A DNA stretch of 64,000 nt from an uncultured Paracoccaceae bacterium (GTDB lineage Bacteria > Pseudomonadota > Alphaproteobacteria > Rhodobacterales > Rhodobacteraceae), in the NCBI GenBank assembly GCA_943787985.1, contig CALSOO010000004.1, forward strand, positions 372,001 through 436,000, read 5' to 3'. Shown here one piece after another: positions 1 through 9,395 of the stretch (the first letter of the stretch is position 1; each line of letters begins with the position of its first letter). The translations under genes were made by a program, and so were the position numbers. A model generated the notes under the pieces. It worked only from the letters and a program-made list of their open reading frames with translations, was not told the origin of the DNA and searched no databases.

Positions 1-235
1 TGAGATAGTCGATGATAAGATCCAACAAGACACCGTCAAACTCCGGAGCGTTGGTTTTGACGTCATAGTGACGCGCCAATGGACCGTCTATGCCATCCAC
101 AAAGAAGGCAACGACAAGCCACAAAAACATGAGGTCATATTTTCCATCTACGGCGGCGAGCATCGCGAGCATCGCAAAAACCGCGCCTGTGGCGGTGAGC
201 AAATGAACGCTAAGGGCTTTGAGTTTTGTTGTCAT
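1..235 (-). CDS. pcs: Phosphatidylcholine synthase, N-terminal part (runs off the left edge)
   Basis: Reading the minus strand from an ATG at 235 gives 78 uninterrupted codons to the window edge. The product starts with two hydrophobic segments and carries the CDP-alcohol phosphatidyltransferase signature, DGIDGPLAR followed by an FDGVLLDLIID block. That is the pattern DG-x2-AR-x-G-x3-D-x3-D, whose aspartates bind metal and CDP-diacylglycerol. The context LLTATGA near the start and the DGIDGPLAR motif resemble bacterial Pcs, which condenses CDP-diacylglycerol with choline to make phosphatidylcholine in the inner membrane. Phosphatidylserine or phosphatidylglycerophosphate synthase are less likely alternatives. 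The rest of the protein lies outside the window. Confidence 0.8.
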   Translation of the reverse strand, partial: MTTKLKALSVHLLTATGAVFAMLAMLAAVDGKYDLMFLWLVVAFFVDGIDGPLARHYDVKTNAPEFDGVLLDLIIDYL

Positions 236-337
236 GGCGCCTACATGCCGCAAGGTTAAGCGGGATGCAAAGCAAAACCTGTGAGACGGGGTGAACGTGC
301 TGCGATGTGCGACCCAATCCCGAACTTAGGCTGACTT

Positions 338-379
338 GGCCCGACCCTAGCCTGCTTTGGCCCGACCCTAGCCTGCTTT
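338..379. repeat. Perfect tandem duplication, two 21-bp units
   Basis: The 21-bp unit GGCCCGACCCTAGCCTGCTTT occurs at 338-358 and again at 359-379. The right copy covers the last codons and stop of xerC, so a second in-phase stop lies just beyond the gene. A degenerate partial third copy precedes it at about 327-337. The unit length is seven codons. Confidence 0.85.
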
Positions 380-1291
380 AGGATGTGAGCGGGCATAGAC
401 CTCCATCAAGCGGGTGGTGTCGACGGCTGTATAGGCTTGGGTCGTGGACAATGACGCATGGCCCAAAAGTTCTTGAATAGAACGTAAGTCACCTCCGGCG
501 TTCAACAAATGCGTTGCAAAGCTGTGGCGCATCGCGTGTGGGGTCGCGGTTGCTGGCAAGCCAAGTTGCATGCGTGCAGATGCCATCGCTTTTTGAATGG
601 CACGCGGGGACAAGACACCGCCGCGTACGCCGCGAAACAGCGGATCATCATCGCCCAAGGACATCGGGCAGGCGCGCACATAGGCGTCCACGGCCGCGCG
701 GGCTGCGTCCACGACAGGCACAATGCGTTCCTTGCCGCCTTTCCCGATGATGCGCATGACTTGGGGCAGGGGGGCGTCGCCTCCCTTTAGGCCAAGGGCT
801 TCGGATATCCGCAATCCACATCCCCAAAGCAACGTCACCACGGCCACATCCCGCGCCGCAACCCACGGTGTGAGGGACTGAAGCTCGACAGCTTCAATCA
901 GGTCATGGGCGGCGTCCACAGCCAGAGGACGGGGCAGTTTTTTGGTAAATTTCGGGGAACGGGTGAGCAAAACAGCCGTCGGCTCAAACCCTTCGCGCGC
1001 GGCGAGCCAGCGGTAGAACGCTTTGACAGAGGACAGTTTGCGCGCCAATGACCGCGGACCCACGCCGGTGCGGCGGGTGAAGGCCATCCACGCACGCATG
1101 TCGGTCACTGTGATGTGGGACAACGCGCCCAACCCTTGAAGTGCCCCTTTGTGTTCTGTGATAAAGGCAAGGAATTCAACGACATCGCCGTTGTAGGCTG
1201 TGATCGTGTTGGCCGCAGCCCCTTTGAGGGATCTTTGATGGACAAGCCATGTCTGCAACGCATCGCGCGCCGCAGGAGAGATCAAACTCAC
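368..1291 (-). CDS. xerC: Tyrosine recombinase XerC
   Basis: This 307-residue site-specific recombinase resolves chromosome dimers at dif together with XerD. An N-terminal SAM-like core-binding domain (about residues 10-95) is followed by the catalytic domain. The visible catalytic set is Arg161 (CGLRISEALGL), Lys184 (GKGGKER), His252 and Arg255 (HAMRHSFATH), His278 (LLGHASLSTTQ) and the nucleophile Tyr287. The length is normal for XerC. The start overlaps the end of the upstream DUF484 gene by 4 bases, so the two are probably co-translated. DUF484 next to xerC is a common proteobacterial arrangement. This, and the absence of any mobile element nearby, argues for the housekeeping recombinase rather than a phage integrase. 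XerD is not in the window. Confidence 0.93.
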   Translation of the reverse strand: MSLISPAARDALQTWLVHQRSLKGAAANTITAYNGDVVEFLAFITEHKGALQGLGALSHITVTDMRAWMAFTRRTGVGPRSLARKLSSVKAFYRWLAAREGFEPTAVLLTRSPKFTKKLPRPLAVDAAHDLIEAVELQSLTPWVAARDVAVVTLLWGCGLRISEALGLKGGDAPLPQVMRIIGKGGKERIVPVVDAARAAVDAYVRACPMSLGDDDPLFRGVRGGVLSPRAIQKAMASARMQLGLPATATPHAMRHSFATHLLNAGGDLRSIQELLGHASLSTTQAYTAVDTTRLMEVYARSHPKAG

Positions 1292-1995
1292 GACAACCAG
1301 CGGCGCATCGCACGTTCAAAAACGCCCCCGAAGAAGGTCAGTAAATCCGTGCCCTGTTGGGGACCAAACATATGCGGATCTTCAGTGCCCATCACCAGCA
1401 AGCCGGGCAACCGGCCATCGCCAAAGTCCAGTTTCAAACAGGCTTCTGACCGAATCCAGTCGGCTTTGTCAGAATAAATCGTCTCGGCAGCGTTCTGGAC
1501 CTGTCGCAATGTGACCTGTCGCACTTGGCCGCCACGCCCATGGGTCAGATAGTCATCGATAAATCCGGGTTCGGCCACGCTCAGCACATCACCAAGGCGC
1601 TGGACCGCAGGATCATCATCGTTCTGAACGGATTCCAGCACCAGTTTTACAGTGTCCACGCGCAAAATTTCTGCAACCTCGCCGCCAAGATTGCGCAGGA
1701 AGGGCTCGAATTCTATGGGGTCGAGCATGCGCAAAATCGCGCGGTGGACTTGATTGGTGCCAGCAAGGTTTTCATATGCGGCAGCGATGACCGAGCGATG
1801 GGTGTCTTCCAACCGGTCCAACCGGCTTTCCAAACGTTCCATCGCAATGCCGCGCAAATCGACAATATTACCGCCCATCGCGCGTTCATTGGCCGCGATC
1901 AATGCGTGCATCACGTCTTGATCATCCAAAATCACACCCGGCTGTGAAATAATTGCCTCACGCAGGGTGTCTTCAATTTTTGGGCTGCTGCTCAT
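1288..1995 (-). CDS. DUF484 family protein
   Basis: The product is a 235-residue soluble protein of the DUF484 family, with a GAF-like fold inferred from the family. An N-terminal helix-rich stretch (about 1-85, including LRGIAMERLESRLDRLEDTH) resembles a short coiled coil. A globular part follows and ends near GTEDPHMFGPQQGTDLLTFF, a motif typical of the family. The molecular function is unknown. Its constant association with xerC suggests a link to chromosome segregation, but this is inference. It is the first gene of the pair and overlaps xerC by 4 bases. Confidence 0.85.
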   Translation of the reverse strand: MSSSPKIEDTLREAIISQPGVILDDQDVMHALIAANERAMGGNIVDLRGIAMERLESRLDRLEDTHRSVIAAAYENLAGTNQVHRAILRMLDPIEFEPFLRNLGGEVAEILRVDTVKLVLESVQNDDDPAVQRLGDVLSVAEPGFIDDYLTHGRGGQVRQVTLRQVQNAAETIYSDKADWIRSEACLKLDFGDGRLPGLLVMGTEDPHMFGPQQGTDLLTFFGGVFERAMRRWLS

Positions 1996-2223
1996 AATGC
2001 GCCTCGATAATTTTTCTGTCTCCTAGCACATCACTTGGCGCGAATCTGCTCTTTTGTGGAGAAATCCCTCAAAAATAGGCAGCTTTGTTGCCAAAGCGCG
2101 TCAGAGTGGGAATTGAGTGATAATTTCCCCCTGTATATTTCTACAAGGGCGTGTATGGTTCAACCTAAGGTTACGAACTCAAACGCACACCCCAAACCAT
2201 AATCGTTTCACATCGATACATTT

Positions 2224-2256
2224 CCTTTGAGCCCGAATTTTCCTCGGGCTCAAAGG
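2224..2256 (-). terminator. Perfect 13-bp hairpin downstream of fsa
   Basis: Arms 2224-2236 and 2244-2256 pair perfectly around a 7-base loop. The hairpin begins 8 bases beyond the fsa stop codon on the minus strand. There is no clear U tract after it, so it may act as an mRNA-stabilising or Rho-associated structure rather than a textbook terminator. Confidence 0.55.
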
Positions 2257-2263
2257 GAGTTGT

Positions 2264-2917
2264 TTAGATGATGGACTGGCCGGTTTTTGCCCAGTCTTTC
2301 ATAAACTGGTCAAGGCCCGCTTGGGTCAGCGGATGGATTGCCAACTTCTTGATAACTTCTGGTGGGGCAGTGATCACGTCGGCACCCACCAAGGCACATT
2401 GCTGCACGTGGTTCACAGAGCGAATGGATGCGGCAAGGATTTCGGTCTCGAAACCGTAATTGTCATAGATTGTGCGGATGTCTTCGATCAAATCCATACC
2501 GTCCAGATTGATGTCGTCCAAACGCCCGATAAACGGGGAGATAAAGGACGCACCGGCTTTGGCGGCCAACAGCGCCTGATTGGCGGAAAAGCACAATGTC
2601 ACGTTGATCATGTTGCCTTCACCGGACAACACTTTGCACGCCTTCAACCCGTCCCACGTCAAGGGCAGTTTGATGGTGACGTTGTCTGCGATCTTGGCCA
2701 GCTTGCGGCCTTCTTCGATCATCGCGTCGGCCTCCAGGGCGACAACTTCGGCGGACACAGGGCCATCCACCAGCGCGCAAATCTCTTTGGTGACGTCCAG
2801 AATGTTGCGGCCCGATTTCAGGATCAGCGACGGGTTGGTTGTAACCCCGTCAACCATCCCAAGGTCGTTCAGTTCTGCGATGGCTTCAATTTCGGCAGTG
2901 TCGACGAAGAATTTCAT
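2264..2917 (-). CDS. fsa: Fructose-6-phosphate aldolase / transaldolase (TalC type)
   Basis: This 217-residue single-domain class I aldolase of the short transaldolase family transfers dihydroxyacetone units or cleaves fructose 6-phosphate. It begins [13 protein letters not shown] and contains GVTTNPSLI near residue 24. The Schiff-base lysine is predicted at Lys83 in [12 protein letters not shown]. The length matches the TalC/Fsa subgroup (about 215-220) rather than the longer classical transaldolases. Aldolase and transaldolase activity cannot be separated from sequence here. It is a single gene with a strong hairpin just downstream, and it diverges from priA. Confidence 0.88.
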   Translation of the reverse strand: MKFFVDTAEIEAIAELNDLGMVDGVTTNPSLILKSGRNILDVTKEICALVDGPVSAEVVALEADAMIEEGRKLAKIADNVTIKLPLTWDGLKACKVLSGEGNMINVTLCFSANQALLAAKAGASFISPFIGRLDDINLDGMDLIEDIRTIYDNYGFETEILAASIRSVNHVQQCALVGADVITAPPEVIKKLAIHPLTQAGLDQFMKDWAKTGQSII

Positions 2918-3025
2918 GTGTCAGCGTCCTTTGGCTGTTAGCGGTAACAAGTGTTAGCGCGTGGTGGCATTGCGTTGGCGAAGCGTGTACCTCATTGCAA
3001 TGAAATCAGCAAACCCAGAAAAAGC

Positions 3026-5233
3026 GTGACGTCGACGGTGCACAGTCCTGAATTCTTTGATGAGGGCACGTTGATCGGCGTGCTCACCACGCAACCGCTC
3101 GATCGGATGCTGGATTACAAAGCGCCCGAGGGTGGCTGCCATCTGGGGGCTTTCGTCGAGGTGCCGCTGGGGCCGCGCAAGGTTTTGGGTGTTGTGTGGG
3201 GGGCAGGGCAAGGCAACTGGGACATCAAAAAAGTCCGCAGCGCCTACCGCGTTCTGGACGCAGCCCCTATGCGTTTGGAAATGCGTGACTTTTTGCGCCG
3301 CTCTGCCGATTACACGTTGACCCCGATGACCGCTATGCTGCGCCTTGCCACGCGCGCGCCGGGCTTGGGGGATCCCCCCTCGATGCGCAAAATATACCGG
3401 CGGGGCCCGAACGAACCTGACCGCATGACCGATGCGCGCCGCCGTGTGATCGACACATTGGCACAATACGGCGACCTGTCTTTCACACTCAAAGAACTCG
3501 CCGACATGGCGGGGGTCACGTCTTCGGTGATCAAAGGGTTGGTCAAACAGCTTGTGGTCGCCGAAGAAGACAGCCCGCGCGATGTCGCTTTTGCGCGTTT
3601 GGACCCCAGCCGCCCCAGCAAAGAGTTAACGCAAGATCAGGCCAGCGCATCCGCCTACCTCGCCCAAGAGGTCACGTCAGAACGCTACGGCACCACGCTT
3701 TTGCGCGGCGTGACAGGGTCGGGCAAAACCGAAGTTTACCTTGAAGCGGTCGCGGCCGCCTTACGCGCCGGGCGGCAAGCCTTGGTGTTGTTGCCCGAAA
3801 TCGCGCTCACGGCGGAATTTCTCAAACGGGTCGAAGAACGCTTTGGCGCGCGCCCTGCCGAGTGGCACTCTGGCGCCACCATGACCGAACGCCGCCGCAT
3901 CTGGCGCATGGTCGGACAGGGGCAGGCGCAACTGGTGATCGGGGCGCGCTCTGCGTTGTTTCTGCCTTATCAGAACCTTGGTCTGATCGTCGTCGACGAA
4001 GAACACGACACGTCCTACAAACAAGAAGAAGGGGTGCTCTACAACGCCCGCGACATGGCCGTACTGCGCGCCTCGATCTGCGGGGCGCATGTGGTGCTGG
4101 CCTCCGCGACCCCGAGCCTCGAAAGCTGGGCAAATGCCGAAAACGGCAAATACAAACGCCTCGATCTGACCTCGCGGTTCGGCCCTGCAGTCATGCCGAC
4201 AATGAAAACCATCGACATGCGGGTGGAAAAACTGCCCTCGGACCGCTGGGTGTCTGATGTGTTGCGGGTCGAAGTGCAAAAACGCATCGATCAAGGTGAA
4301 CAAGCGATGCTGTTCATCAACAGGCGCGGCTATGCGCCGATCACGCTGTGTCGGGCGTGCGGGCATCAAGTGGGCTGCGATGATTGCGATGCGCGCATGG
4401 TCGAACACCGCTTTCTCAAGCGGCTCGTGTGCCATCAATGCGGCGAAACCAAACCGATGCCGGAAAAATGCCCCTCTTGCGATGCCGAAGGGCGCATGGC
4501 CCCCGTGGGCCCCGGTGTCGAGCGATTGGGAGAAGAGGCGGCAAAGCTGTTTCCGGACGCGCGTATCGCGACTTTGTCGTCGGACATGTATGGGTCTGCC
4601 CGCGCGCTCAAAGCCGAAATCGAAGCGATCGCAGACGGGGCCGCAGACATCGTCATCGGGACGCAATTGGTGGCCAAAGGGCACAATTTCCCCAATTTGA
4701 CGTTGGTTGGGGTGATTGACGCGGATCTTGGGCTGCAAGGGTCCGATTTGCGCGCGGCAGAGCGGACGTTCCAACTGATGCGCCAGGTTGCAGGGCGGGC
4801 AGGGCGCGCTGAAAAGCCGGGAACGGCAATGTTGCAGACCTACCAGCCCGAGCATCCCGTGATCCGCTCGATCCTCGCCGGGGATGAAGAAGGGTTCTGG
4901 CGGGCCGAAGCGTCCGAGCGTGAACAAGCAGGTGTGCCCCCTTACGGGCGTATGGCGGGGATCATCCTGAGTGGCCCTGATGTGGCCCAAGTCTTTGAAA
5001 TTGCAGATGAACTGGCGCGTCGAGATCAGCCATTGCGCCAAATCGGGGCACAGGTTTTTGGACCGGCACCCGCCCCCATTGCACGGGTTCGCGGGCGTCA
5101 CCGTGTGCGGCTTCTGGTCAAAGCGGGCAAAGGGGTGGCCTTGCAAAATGCTCTGTCACGCTGGGCTGCGCAGGTCCAGATTAGGGGCGATATCCGCCTT
5201 GTGATCGACATTGATCCGCAAAGTTTTTACTAG
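3026..5233 (+). CDS. priA: Primosomal replication protein N', helicase PriA
   Basis: PriA restarts stalled replication forks as a 3'-5' DExH helicase. An N-terminal DNA-binding domain (FFDEGTLIGVLTTQPLDR) precedes a helicase core with Walker A GVTGSGKTE and the DEEHD box. The zinc region has paired cysteines (CRACGHQVGCDDCDAR, then CHQCGETKPMPEKCPSCDAEG), and helicase motifs continue to QVAGRAGRA. The open frame extends upstream to a GTG at 2951, but those 25 residues do not look like PriA. The GTG at 3026 fits the family start better, and GTG 3038 is also possible. The product is about 735 residues, a usual length, with no frame damage. Confidence 0.93.
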   Translation: MTSTVHSPEFFDEGTLIGVLTTQPLDRMLDYKAPEGGCHLGAFVEVPLGPRKVLGVVWGAGQGNWDIKKVRSAYRVLDAAPMRLEMRDFLRRSADYTLTPMTAMLRLATRAPGLGDPPSMRKIYRRGPNEPDRMTDARRRVIDTLAQYGDLSFTLKELADMAGVTSSVIKGLVKQLVVAEEDSPRDVAFARLDPSRPSKELTQDQASASAYLAQEVTSERYGTTLLRGVTGSGKTEVYLEAVAAALRAGRQALVLLPEIALTAEFLKRVEERFGARPAEWHSGATMTERRRIWRMVGQGQAQLVIGARSALFLPYQNLGLIVVDEEHDTSYKQEEGVLYNARDMAVLRASICGAHVVLASATPSLESWANAENGKYKRLDLTSRFGPAVMPTMKTIDMRVEKLPSDRWVSDVLRVEVQKRIDQGEQAMLFINRRGYAPITLCRACGHQVGCDDCDARMVEHRFLKRLVCHQCGETKPMPEKCPSCDAEGRMAPVGPGVERLGEEAAKLFPDARIATLSSDMYGSARALKAEIEAIADGAADIVIGTQLVAKGHNFPNLTLVGVIDADLGLQGSDLRAAERTFQLMRQVAGRAGRAEKPGTAMLQTYQPEHPVIRSILAGDEEGFWRAEASEREQAGVPPYGRMAGIILSGPDVAQVFEIADELARRDQPLRQIGAQVFGPAPAPIARVRGRHRVRLLVKAGKGVALQNALSRWAAQVQIRGDIRLVIDIDPQSFY

Positions 5234-5360
5234 CGTGCGGTCGTGCAGTGTTCTGTTAACATATTGAAATAAAGGTAAATTGTTTCGCACGCGAAACATT
5301 TTGGACGCTTGCGCAACGGACTCCCTCGCTTTTTGCCAGATTGAGGCGTAATCGGGGTCC

Positions 5361-6593
5361 ATGTATCGCATCCTCCCAGTCCCCGAGACACATCACCTGC
5401 CATTCTGGCGTCGCCCCATCGCACTTTTGTTGCTGATGGCGATTGCGATGCCGATCGCGCTGAACACGTGGTTTGCCTTGCTCAACAACTTTGTGGTCGA
5501 GGTCGCGGAATTTGACGGGGGCGATATCGGGCTGCTGCACACTGTGCGTGAAATTCCGGGGTTTCTCGCCGTTGGAGTGATTGCTGTGATCATGTTCGTG
5601 CGCGAGCAGATTTTGGGATTGGTGTCTTTGATCATGCTCGGGGTGGCCTCGGCCATCACTGCGCAATTCCCGTCTTTGGGCGGCATTCTGGTGCTGACAA
5701 TGCTCAGTTCCATCGGGTTTCACTACTATGAAACCGTGAACCAGTCGCTGCAATTGCAATGGATTCCCAAAGACCGCGCGCCCCAAACGCTGGGCTGGTT
5801 GATCGCTGCAGGATCAGCGGCGACTTTTGTGGTTTACCTCATCATTCTGGTATTCTGGAAGCCGCTGGGCCTGACGTACAATATCGTGTTCATGGCGGGT
5901 GGGCTGAGCACCGCGGCTATTGCGATATTTTGCCTGCTGGCGTTTCCGCAATTTGAAGGGGCCACGCCGCAAATCAAAAAGATGGTCCTGCGCCGCCGCT
6001 ATTGGCTCTATTACGCGCTGCAATTCATGTCCGGCGCACGGCGTCAGATTTTCATGGTGTTTGCCGGGTTCATGATGGTCGAACGGTTCGGCTTTGAAGT
6101 ACACGATCTGACAGCGTTGTTCCTTATCAATCTGGTGATCAATATGGTCATTGCGCCGCTGCTGGGCAAAGTCGTGTTCAAGTTCGGGGAACGCAACACG
6201 TTGGCCTTTGAATACATCGGACTGGTTTGCGTGTTTTTGGCATATGGCGGGGTCTACTACCTTGGCTGGGGCGTTGCGGTGGCGGCATTTTTATATGTGG
6301 TGGATCATATCTTTTTCGGTCTGGCTTTTGCCCAAAAGACCTATTTTCAAAAGATCGCGGACCCGGCTGACATCGCGCCGACTGCTGCGGTGGCCTTTAC
6401 CATCAACCACATTGCGGCTGTGTTCCTGCCGGTTTTGTTGGGATTGTTGTGGTTGGTGTCCCCGCTGTTGGTGTTCTTGATCGCGGCGGGCATGGCCGGC
6501 GTTTCTTTGGTGCTGGCGCTGATGATCCCGCGCCATCCCGAAGCGGGAAACGAGACGGTCTTTACGGCCCGCCGCACAGCGCCTGCCACTTGA
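5361..6593 (+). CDS. MFS family transporter
   Basis: The product has 410 residues with about twelve hydrophobic segments and basic inter-helix loops, the organisation of the major facilitator superfamily. The central loop after helix 6 holds RRRYWLYYALQFMSGARRQIF, where the second six-helix half begins. The protein sits in the inner membrane. The substrate cannot be told from sequence. It ends directly against the start codon of the downstream MATE gene, so the two exporters are probably co-expressed. Confidence 0.8.
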   Translation: MYRILPVPETHHLPFWRRPIALLLLMAIAMPIALNTWFALLNNFVVEVAEFDGGDIGLLHTVREIPGFLAVGVIAVIMFVREQILGLVSLIMLGVASAITAQFPSLGGILVLTMLSSIGFHYYETVNQSLQLQWIPKDRAPQTLGWLIAAGSAATFVVYLIILVFWKPLGLTYNIVFMAGGLSTAAIAIFCLLAFPQFEGATPQIKKMVLRRRYWLYYALQFMSGARRQIFMVFAGFMMVERFGFEVHDLTALFLINLVINMVIAPLLGKVVFKFGERNTLAFEYIGLVCVFLAYGGVYYLGWGVAVAAFLYVVDHIFFGLAFAQKTYFQKIADPADIAPTAAVAFTINHIAAVFLPVLLGLLWLVSPLLVFLIAAGMAGVSLVLALMIPRHPEAGNETVFTARRTAPAT

Positions 6594-7979
6594 ATGGAGG
6601 AGGGGCGTTTCCTGACCGGTTCGACCATGGGGCACGTGGCACGGATGACGGCGACAGGGGCGTTCGGGATCACCTTTGTGTTTTTGGTGGACGCGGCGAA
6701 CCTGTTCTGGCTCTCGCAATTGGGCGATTCCACATTGGTTGCGGCCATCGGATTTGCCTATGCGATCCAGTTTTTTTCGGTCTCGATCGGGGTCGGGTTG
6801 ATGATTGCGACCACTGCGCTGATCTCCCAAAGCATCGGTATTGGCGCACGTGATTTGTCCCGTCACCAAGCAGGGGCGTCGGTGGTCATCTCTGCCATCA
6901 CACTCGCCATTGTGGCCACGCTGATCTTTGTGTTTCGCGACACTCTGTTGGGATGGGCAGGGGCGCGCGGAGAAACGGCAAACCTTGCCTCGCGGTATTT
7001 GGCAATGACGATTTTTTCGCTGGTGCCGATGTCTGTCAGTCTGGTGTGTTCCGGTGTGCTCAAAGCCGATGGATACGGGGCAAAAGCGATGTATGTCGCG
7101 CTATATGCGGGCCTTGTTTTGATGGTGATCGACCCGTTTCTGATCCTGTGGCTGGAGCTGGGATTGGACGGCGCGGCCATCGGAGTTGTGGTCTTTCGCA
7201 TCCTTATGATGTGCCTCGGGGTGTTTTACGCGGTGGTTCAAACCGGGCTGGTTGCGCGCCCGAGCATGGCCAGCATAGCCCGGACGTTGCGCCCGTTTGC
7301 ATGGATCGCAATCCCTGCGATCGCCACACAAATGGCAACGCCTGCGGGCAATTATGTTCTGACCATGGTCATGTCGTCCTTCGGGGATGACGCGGTCGCG
7401 GCTTGGGCGGTGGTGAGCCGTTTGACGGTTCTGGCGTTTGGCGGGATTTTTGCGCTGTCGGGGGCGATCGGGGGCATCTTCGGGCAGAACTACGGGGCGG
7501 GGCAGTTTGAGCGCATCCGCGCCACCTACCGCGATGCTTTGGTGTTTTGTCTGATCTACACGCTGATCACCTGGGCGGTATTGGCCAGCGCGACGCCGTT
7601 GATTTTACGAGGTTTTGGCCTGACGGGGCAGGGGGCGGACGTCATCCGCGCGTTTACCTTTGTCGGGGTTGGCGGGTTCGTGTTTGTGGGGGCCTTGTTT
7701 GCCTCGAACGCGGCATTCAACAACTTGGGTAAGCCCGGGCGCTCCACTTGTGTGAACTGGCTCAAGGACGGGGTGCTCAGCTGGCCTGCCGCGGCCCTTT
7801 TGGTCGTGCCGTTTGGCCCTGCTGGCGTGATTTACGGACAAGCTGCGGCTGGCGCGGTCGTCGGCACGCTTGCGGCGCTGTGGGGCTGGCGCTATGTGGC
7901 ATCCTTAACAGTGCAGGACACGCCCGATCCGGTGTCAGAGCATTCTTTTCAACCGACGGACCGATCAGGGAGCCGATAA
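6594..7979 (+). CDS. MATE family multidrug/Na+-driven efflux protein
   Basis: The product has 461 residues with about twelve transmembrane helices in two homologous halves, as in the multidrug and toxin extrusion family. Family-like stretches include IGVGLMIATTALISQSIG in the first half and AAIGVVVFRILMM in the middle. The ATG at 6594 directly follows the stop of the upstream MFS gene. A later ATG at 6627 (MGHVARMTATGAFG) is also possible. The frame runs to the base before prmA, giving a tight three-gene string. The transported compound is unknown; MATE proteins usually export cationic drugs or metabolites using Na+ or H+ gradients. Confidence 0.82.
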   Translation: MEEGRFLTGSTMGHVARMTATGAFGITFVFLVDAANLFWLSQLGDSTLVAAIGFAYAIQFFSVSIGVGLMIATTALISQSIGIGARDLSRHQAGASVVISAITLAIVATLIFVFRDTLLGWAGARGETANLASRYLAMTIFSLVPMSVSLVCSGVLKADGYGAKAMYVALYAGLVLMVIDPFLILWLELGLDGAAIGVVVFRILMMCLGVFYAVVQTGLVARPSMASIARTLRPFAWIAIPAIATQMATPAGNYVLTMVMSSFGDDAVAAWAVVSRLTVLAFGGIFALSGAIGGIFGQNYGAGQFERIRATYRDALVFCLIYTLITWAVLASATPLILRGFGLTGQGADVIRAFTFVGVGGFVFVGALFASNAAFNNLGKPGRSTCVNWLKDGVLSWPAAALLVVPFGPAGVIYGQAAAGAVVGTLAALWGWRYVASLTVQDTPDPVSEHSFQPTDRSGSR

Positions 7980-8852
7980 ATGCCAACTTTCACCGCTTTG
8001 ACTACGCTTAAGGGCAAAGACGCCGCCGAAACATTGGGCGAGGCGATGGAGCGTTTGGTGCCGGAACCCACAGGCATCGGTGTGTTCGAGGTCGAAGACG
8101 GTTCAGGGCTGTGGGAAGTGGGTGGCTATTTCACGCAAGCCCCTGACGCGGCGAGTTTGGCTTTGTTAACCGCCGCACTGGGGGCGCAACCGTTCACCGT
8201 GTCCGAATTGCCGGAAACCGACTGGGTGGCGCATGTGCGTCGCGAGTTGGCACCCGTCGAGGCGGGCCGCTTTTTTGTCTACGGTTCGCACGATGCGGAC
8301 AAGGTGCCTGACGTGTGCGAACCTTTGTTGATCGAAGCCGCCATGGCGTTCGGGACAGGACACCACGGTACGACATTGGGATGCTTGCGCGCGTTGGACC
8401 GTTTGGCGACGGAAGGTTTCGTAGGTAAGAACGTGGTCGATATCGGGTGTGGCACAGCCGTGTTGGCGATGGGTGCCGCACGCATTTGGCCGGGCACTGT
8501 TCTGGCCAGTGACATCGATCAGGTTGCGGTTGACGTGGCCGAAGTGAATGTGCGTGCCAATGATCTGGAGGGGCGGGTTGTCTGCGTCGAGGCTGCCGGC
8601 TTTGACGCGCCTGAACTGGCCAGCAAAGCGCCGTTTGATCTGGTGTTTGCCAACATCCTCAAAGGGCCACTGATTGCGTTGGCCCCTGACATGGCGGCGC
8701 GACTCGATGCAGGCGGCTATGCTATTTTGTCCGGAATTTTGAACGAACAAGCAGATGAAATCATTGAGGTTTATGCACAATCTGGCGTCAATCTTGTCCA
8801 ACGTGACGAGATTGTTGAGTGGACGACGTTATTGCTCAAAAAATCAGCATAA
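7980..8852 (+). CDS. prmA: Ribosomal protein L11 methyltransferase
   Basis: PrmA trimethylates ribosomal protein L11 using S-adenosylmethionine. The 290-residue product has a small N-terminal substrate-recognition domain and a Rossmann methyltransferase domain. That domain contains FGTGHHGTTLGCLRAL, the glycine-rich SAM loop VVDIGCGTAVLAMGAARI near residue 150, and the FDLVFANILKGPLIALAP block in which NILKGPL corresponds to the PrmA-type NI-x-PL active-site motif. The start follows the MATE stop codon without a gap, so it is probably read from the same transcript. Confidence 0.92.
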   Translation: MPTFTALTTLKGKDAAETLGEAMERLVPEPTGIGVFEVEDGSGLWEVGGYFTQAPDAASLALLTAALGAQPFTVSELPETDWVAHVRRELAPVEAGRFFVYGSHDADKVPDVCEPLLIEAAMAFGTGHHGTTLGCLRALDRLATEGFVGKNVVDIGCGTAVLAMGAARIWPGTVLASDIDQVAVDVAEVNVRANDLEGRVVCVEAAGFDAPELASKAPFDLVFANILKGPLIALAPDMAARLDAGGYAILSGILNEQADEIIEVYAQSGVNLVQRDEIVEWTTLLLKKSA

Positions 8853-8966
8853 ATTTTGCCGCTTTTGAAGCGCATTTGAAGCGTTTGCCCAGAATTCGCC
8901 ACATTCTGAATGTATCTATTTTTAAGAAAGTTGGTGGGGGTGCTGATTTTCGAGGCTGTTGTTATA

Positions 8967-9311
8967 ATGAGTTCCAGATCACAATTTGAAAACCGCTTGG
9001 CCACTTTGGGGCGCAAGCATTCTGCCATGTCCAGAGGATACAAAACCCATATCCAGCATGACGGCTTGATCGTCGTGAAGCCAAGACGCGCCGGTCGCGG
9101 AGTTTCCTTCAAAGCTGTTTTGTTGGCTGCCCTTGGGTTCTTTGCTTTCAAGGCGTTCTTGTTGGCCTCTTTGGGCCCCGACGCTTATAGCGACCGTATT
9201 TCAGGTTTGGAAACGGGCACCATTTTTGAGCAAGGCGGCGCATGGGTGATGCAGATCGATCCTGCGACCCAAGCCATTGCTGATTTTGTCGGACCAGTGC
9301 TGCGCGGCTGA
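8967..9311 (+). CDS. Small single-pass membrane protein of unknown function
   Basis: I do not recognise a characterised family. From ATG 8967 (MSSRSQFENRLATLG) the product is 114 residues. It has a basic N-terminal half with HIQHDGLIVVKPRRAGRG and one hydrophobic segment at about residues 49-68. An acidic tail follows, EQGGAWVMQIDPATQAIADF. An in-frame start exists upstream at 8910, but the residues it adds are not convincing. The topology suggests a cytoplasmic basic domain and a periplasmic tail. It lies 114 bases after prmA and is followed by a terminator. Confidence 0.6.
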   Translation: MSSRSQFENRLATLGRKHSAMSRGYKTHIQHDGLIVVKPRRAGRGVSFKAVLLAALGFFAFKAFLLASLGPDAYSDRISGLETGTIFEQGGAWVMQIDPATQAIADFVGPVLRG

Positions 9312-9357
9312 GACGCGGACGTTAAATCAAAAGGGCTGCGAAGGGGCTTCACTGTTT

Positions 9358-9395
9358 CTCGGACCCTCCACAAAAACTCGGACCCTCCACAAAAA
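9358..9395. repeat. Perfect tandem duplication, two 19-bp units
   Basis: CTCGGACCCTCCACAAAAA is present at 9358-9376 and 9377-9395, directly beside the terminator stem that follows. It is non-coding and lies in the convergent intergenic gap. Confidence 0.8.

Noticed and set aside
368..1291. Integrase of a mobile element with the nearby tandem repeat as an attachment site
   Set aside because: Co-translation with DUF484 and the absence of phage or transfer genes point to housekeeping XerC. The repeat is too close to and partly within the gene to be an attachment site.
3761..5146. 461-codon minus-strand open frame opposite priA, and similar long antisense frames opposite ruvB, tolA and topA
   Set aside because: They are mirror frames of well-supported genes, rich in His, Arg and Pro, with no domain likeness or ribosome-binding site. 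GC-rich coding DNA commonly produces them.
338..9395. CRISPR array from the short tandem repeats
   Set aside because: Only two directly abutting units at each site, no spacers and no cas genes.
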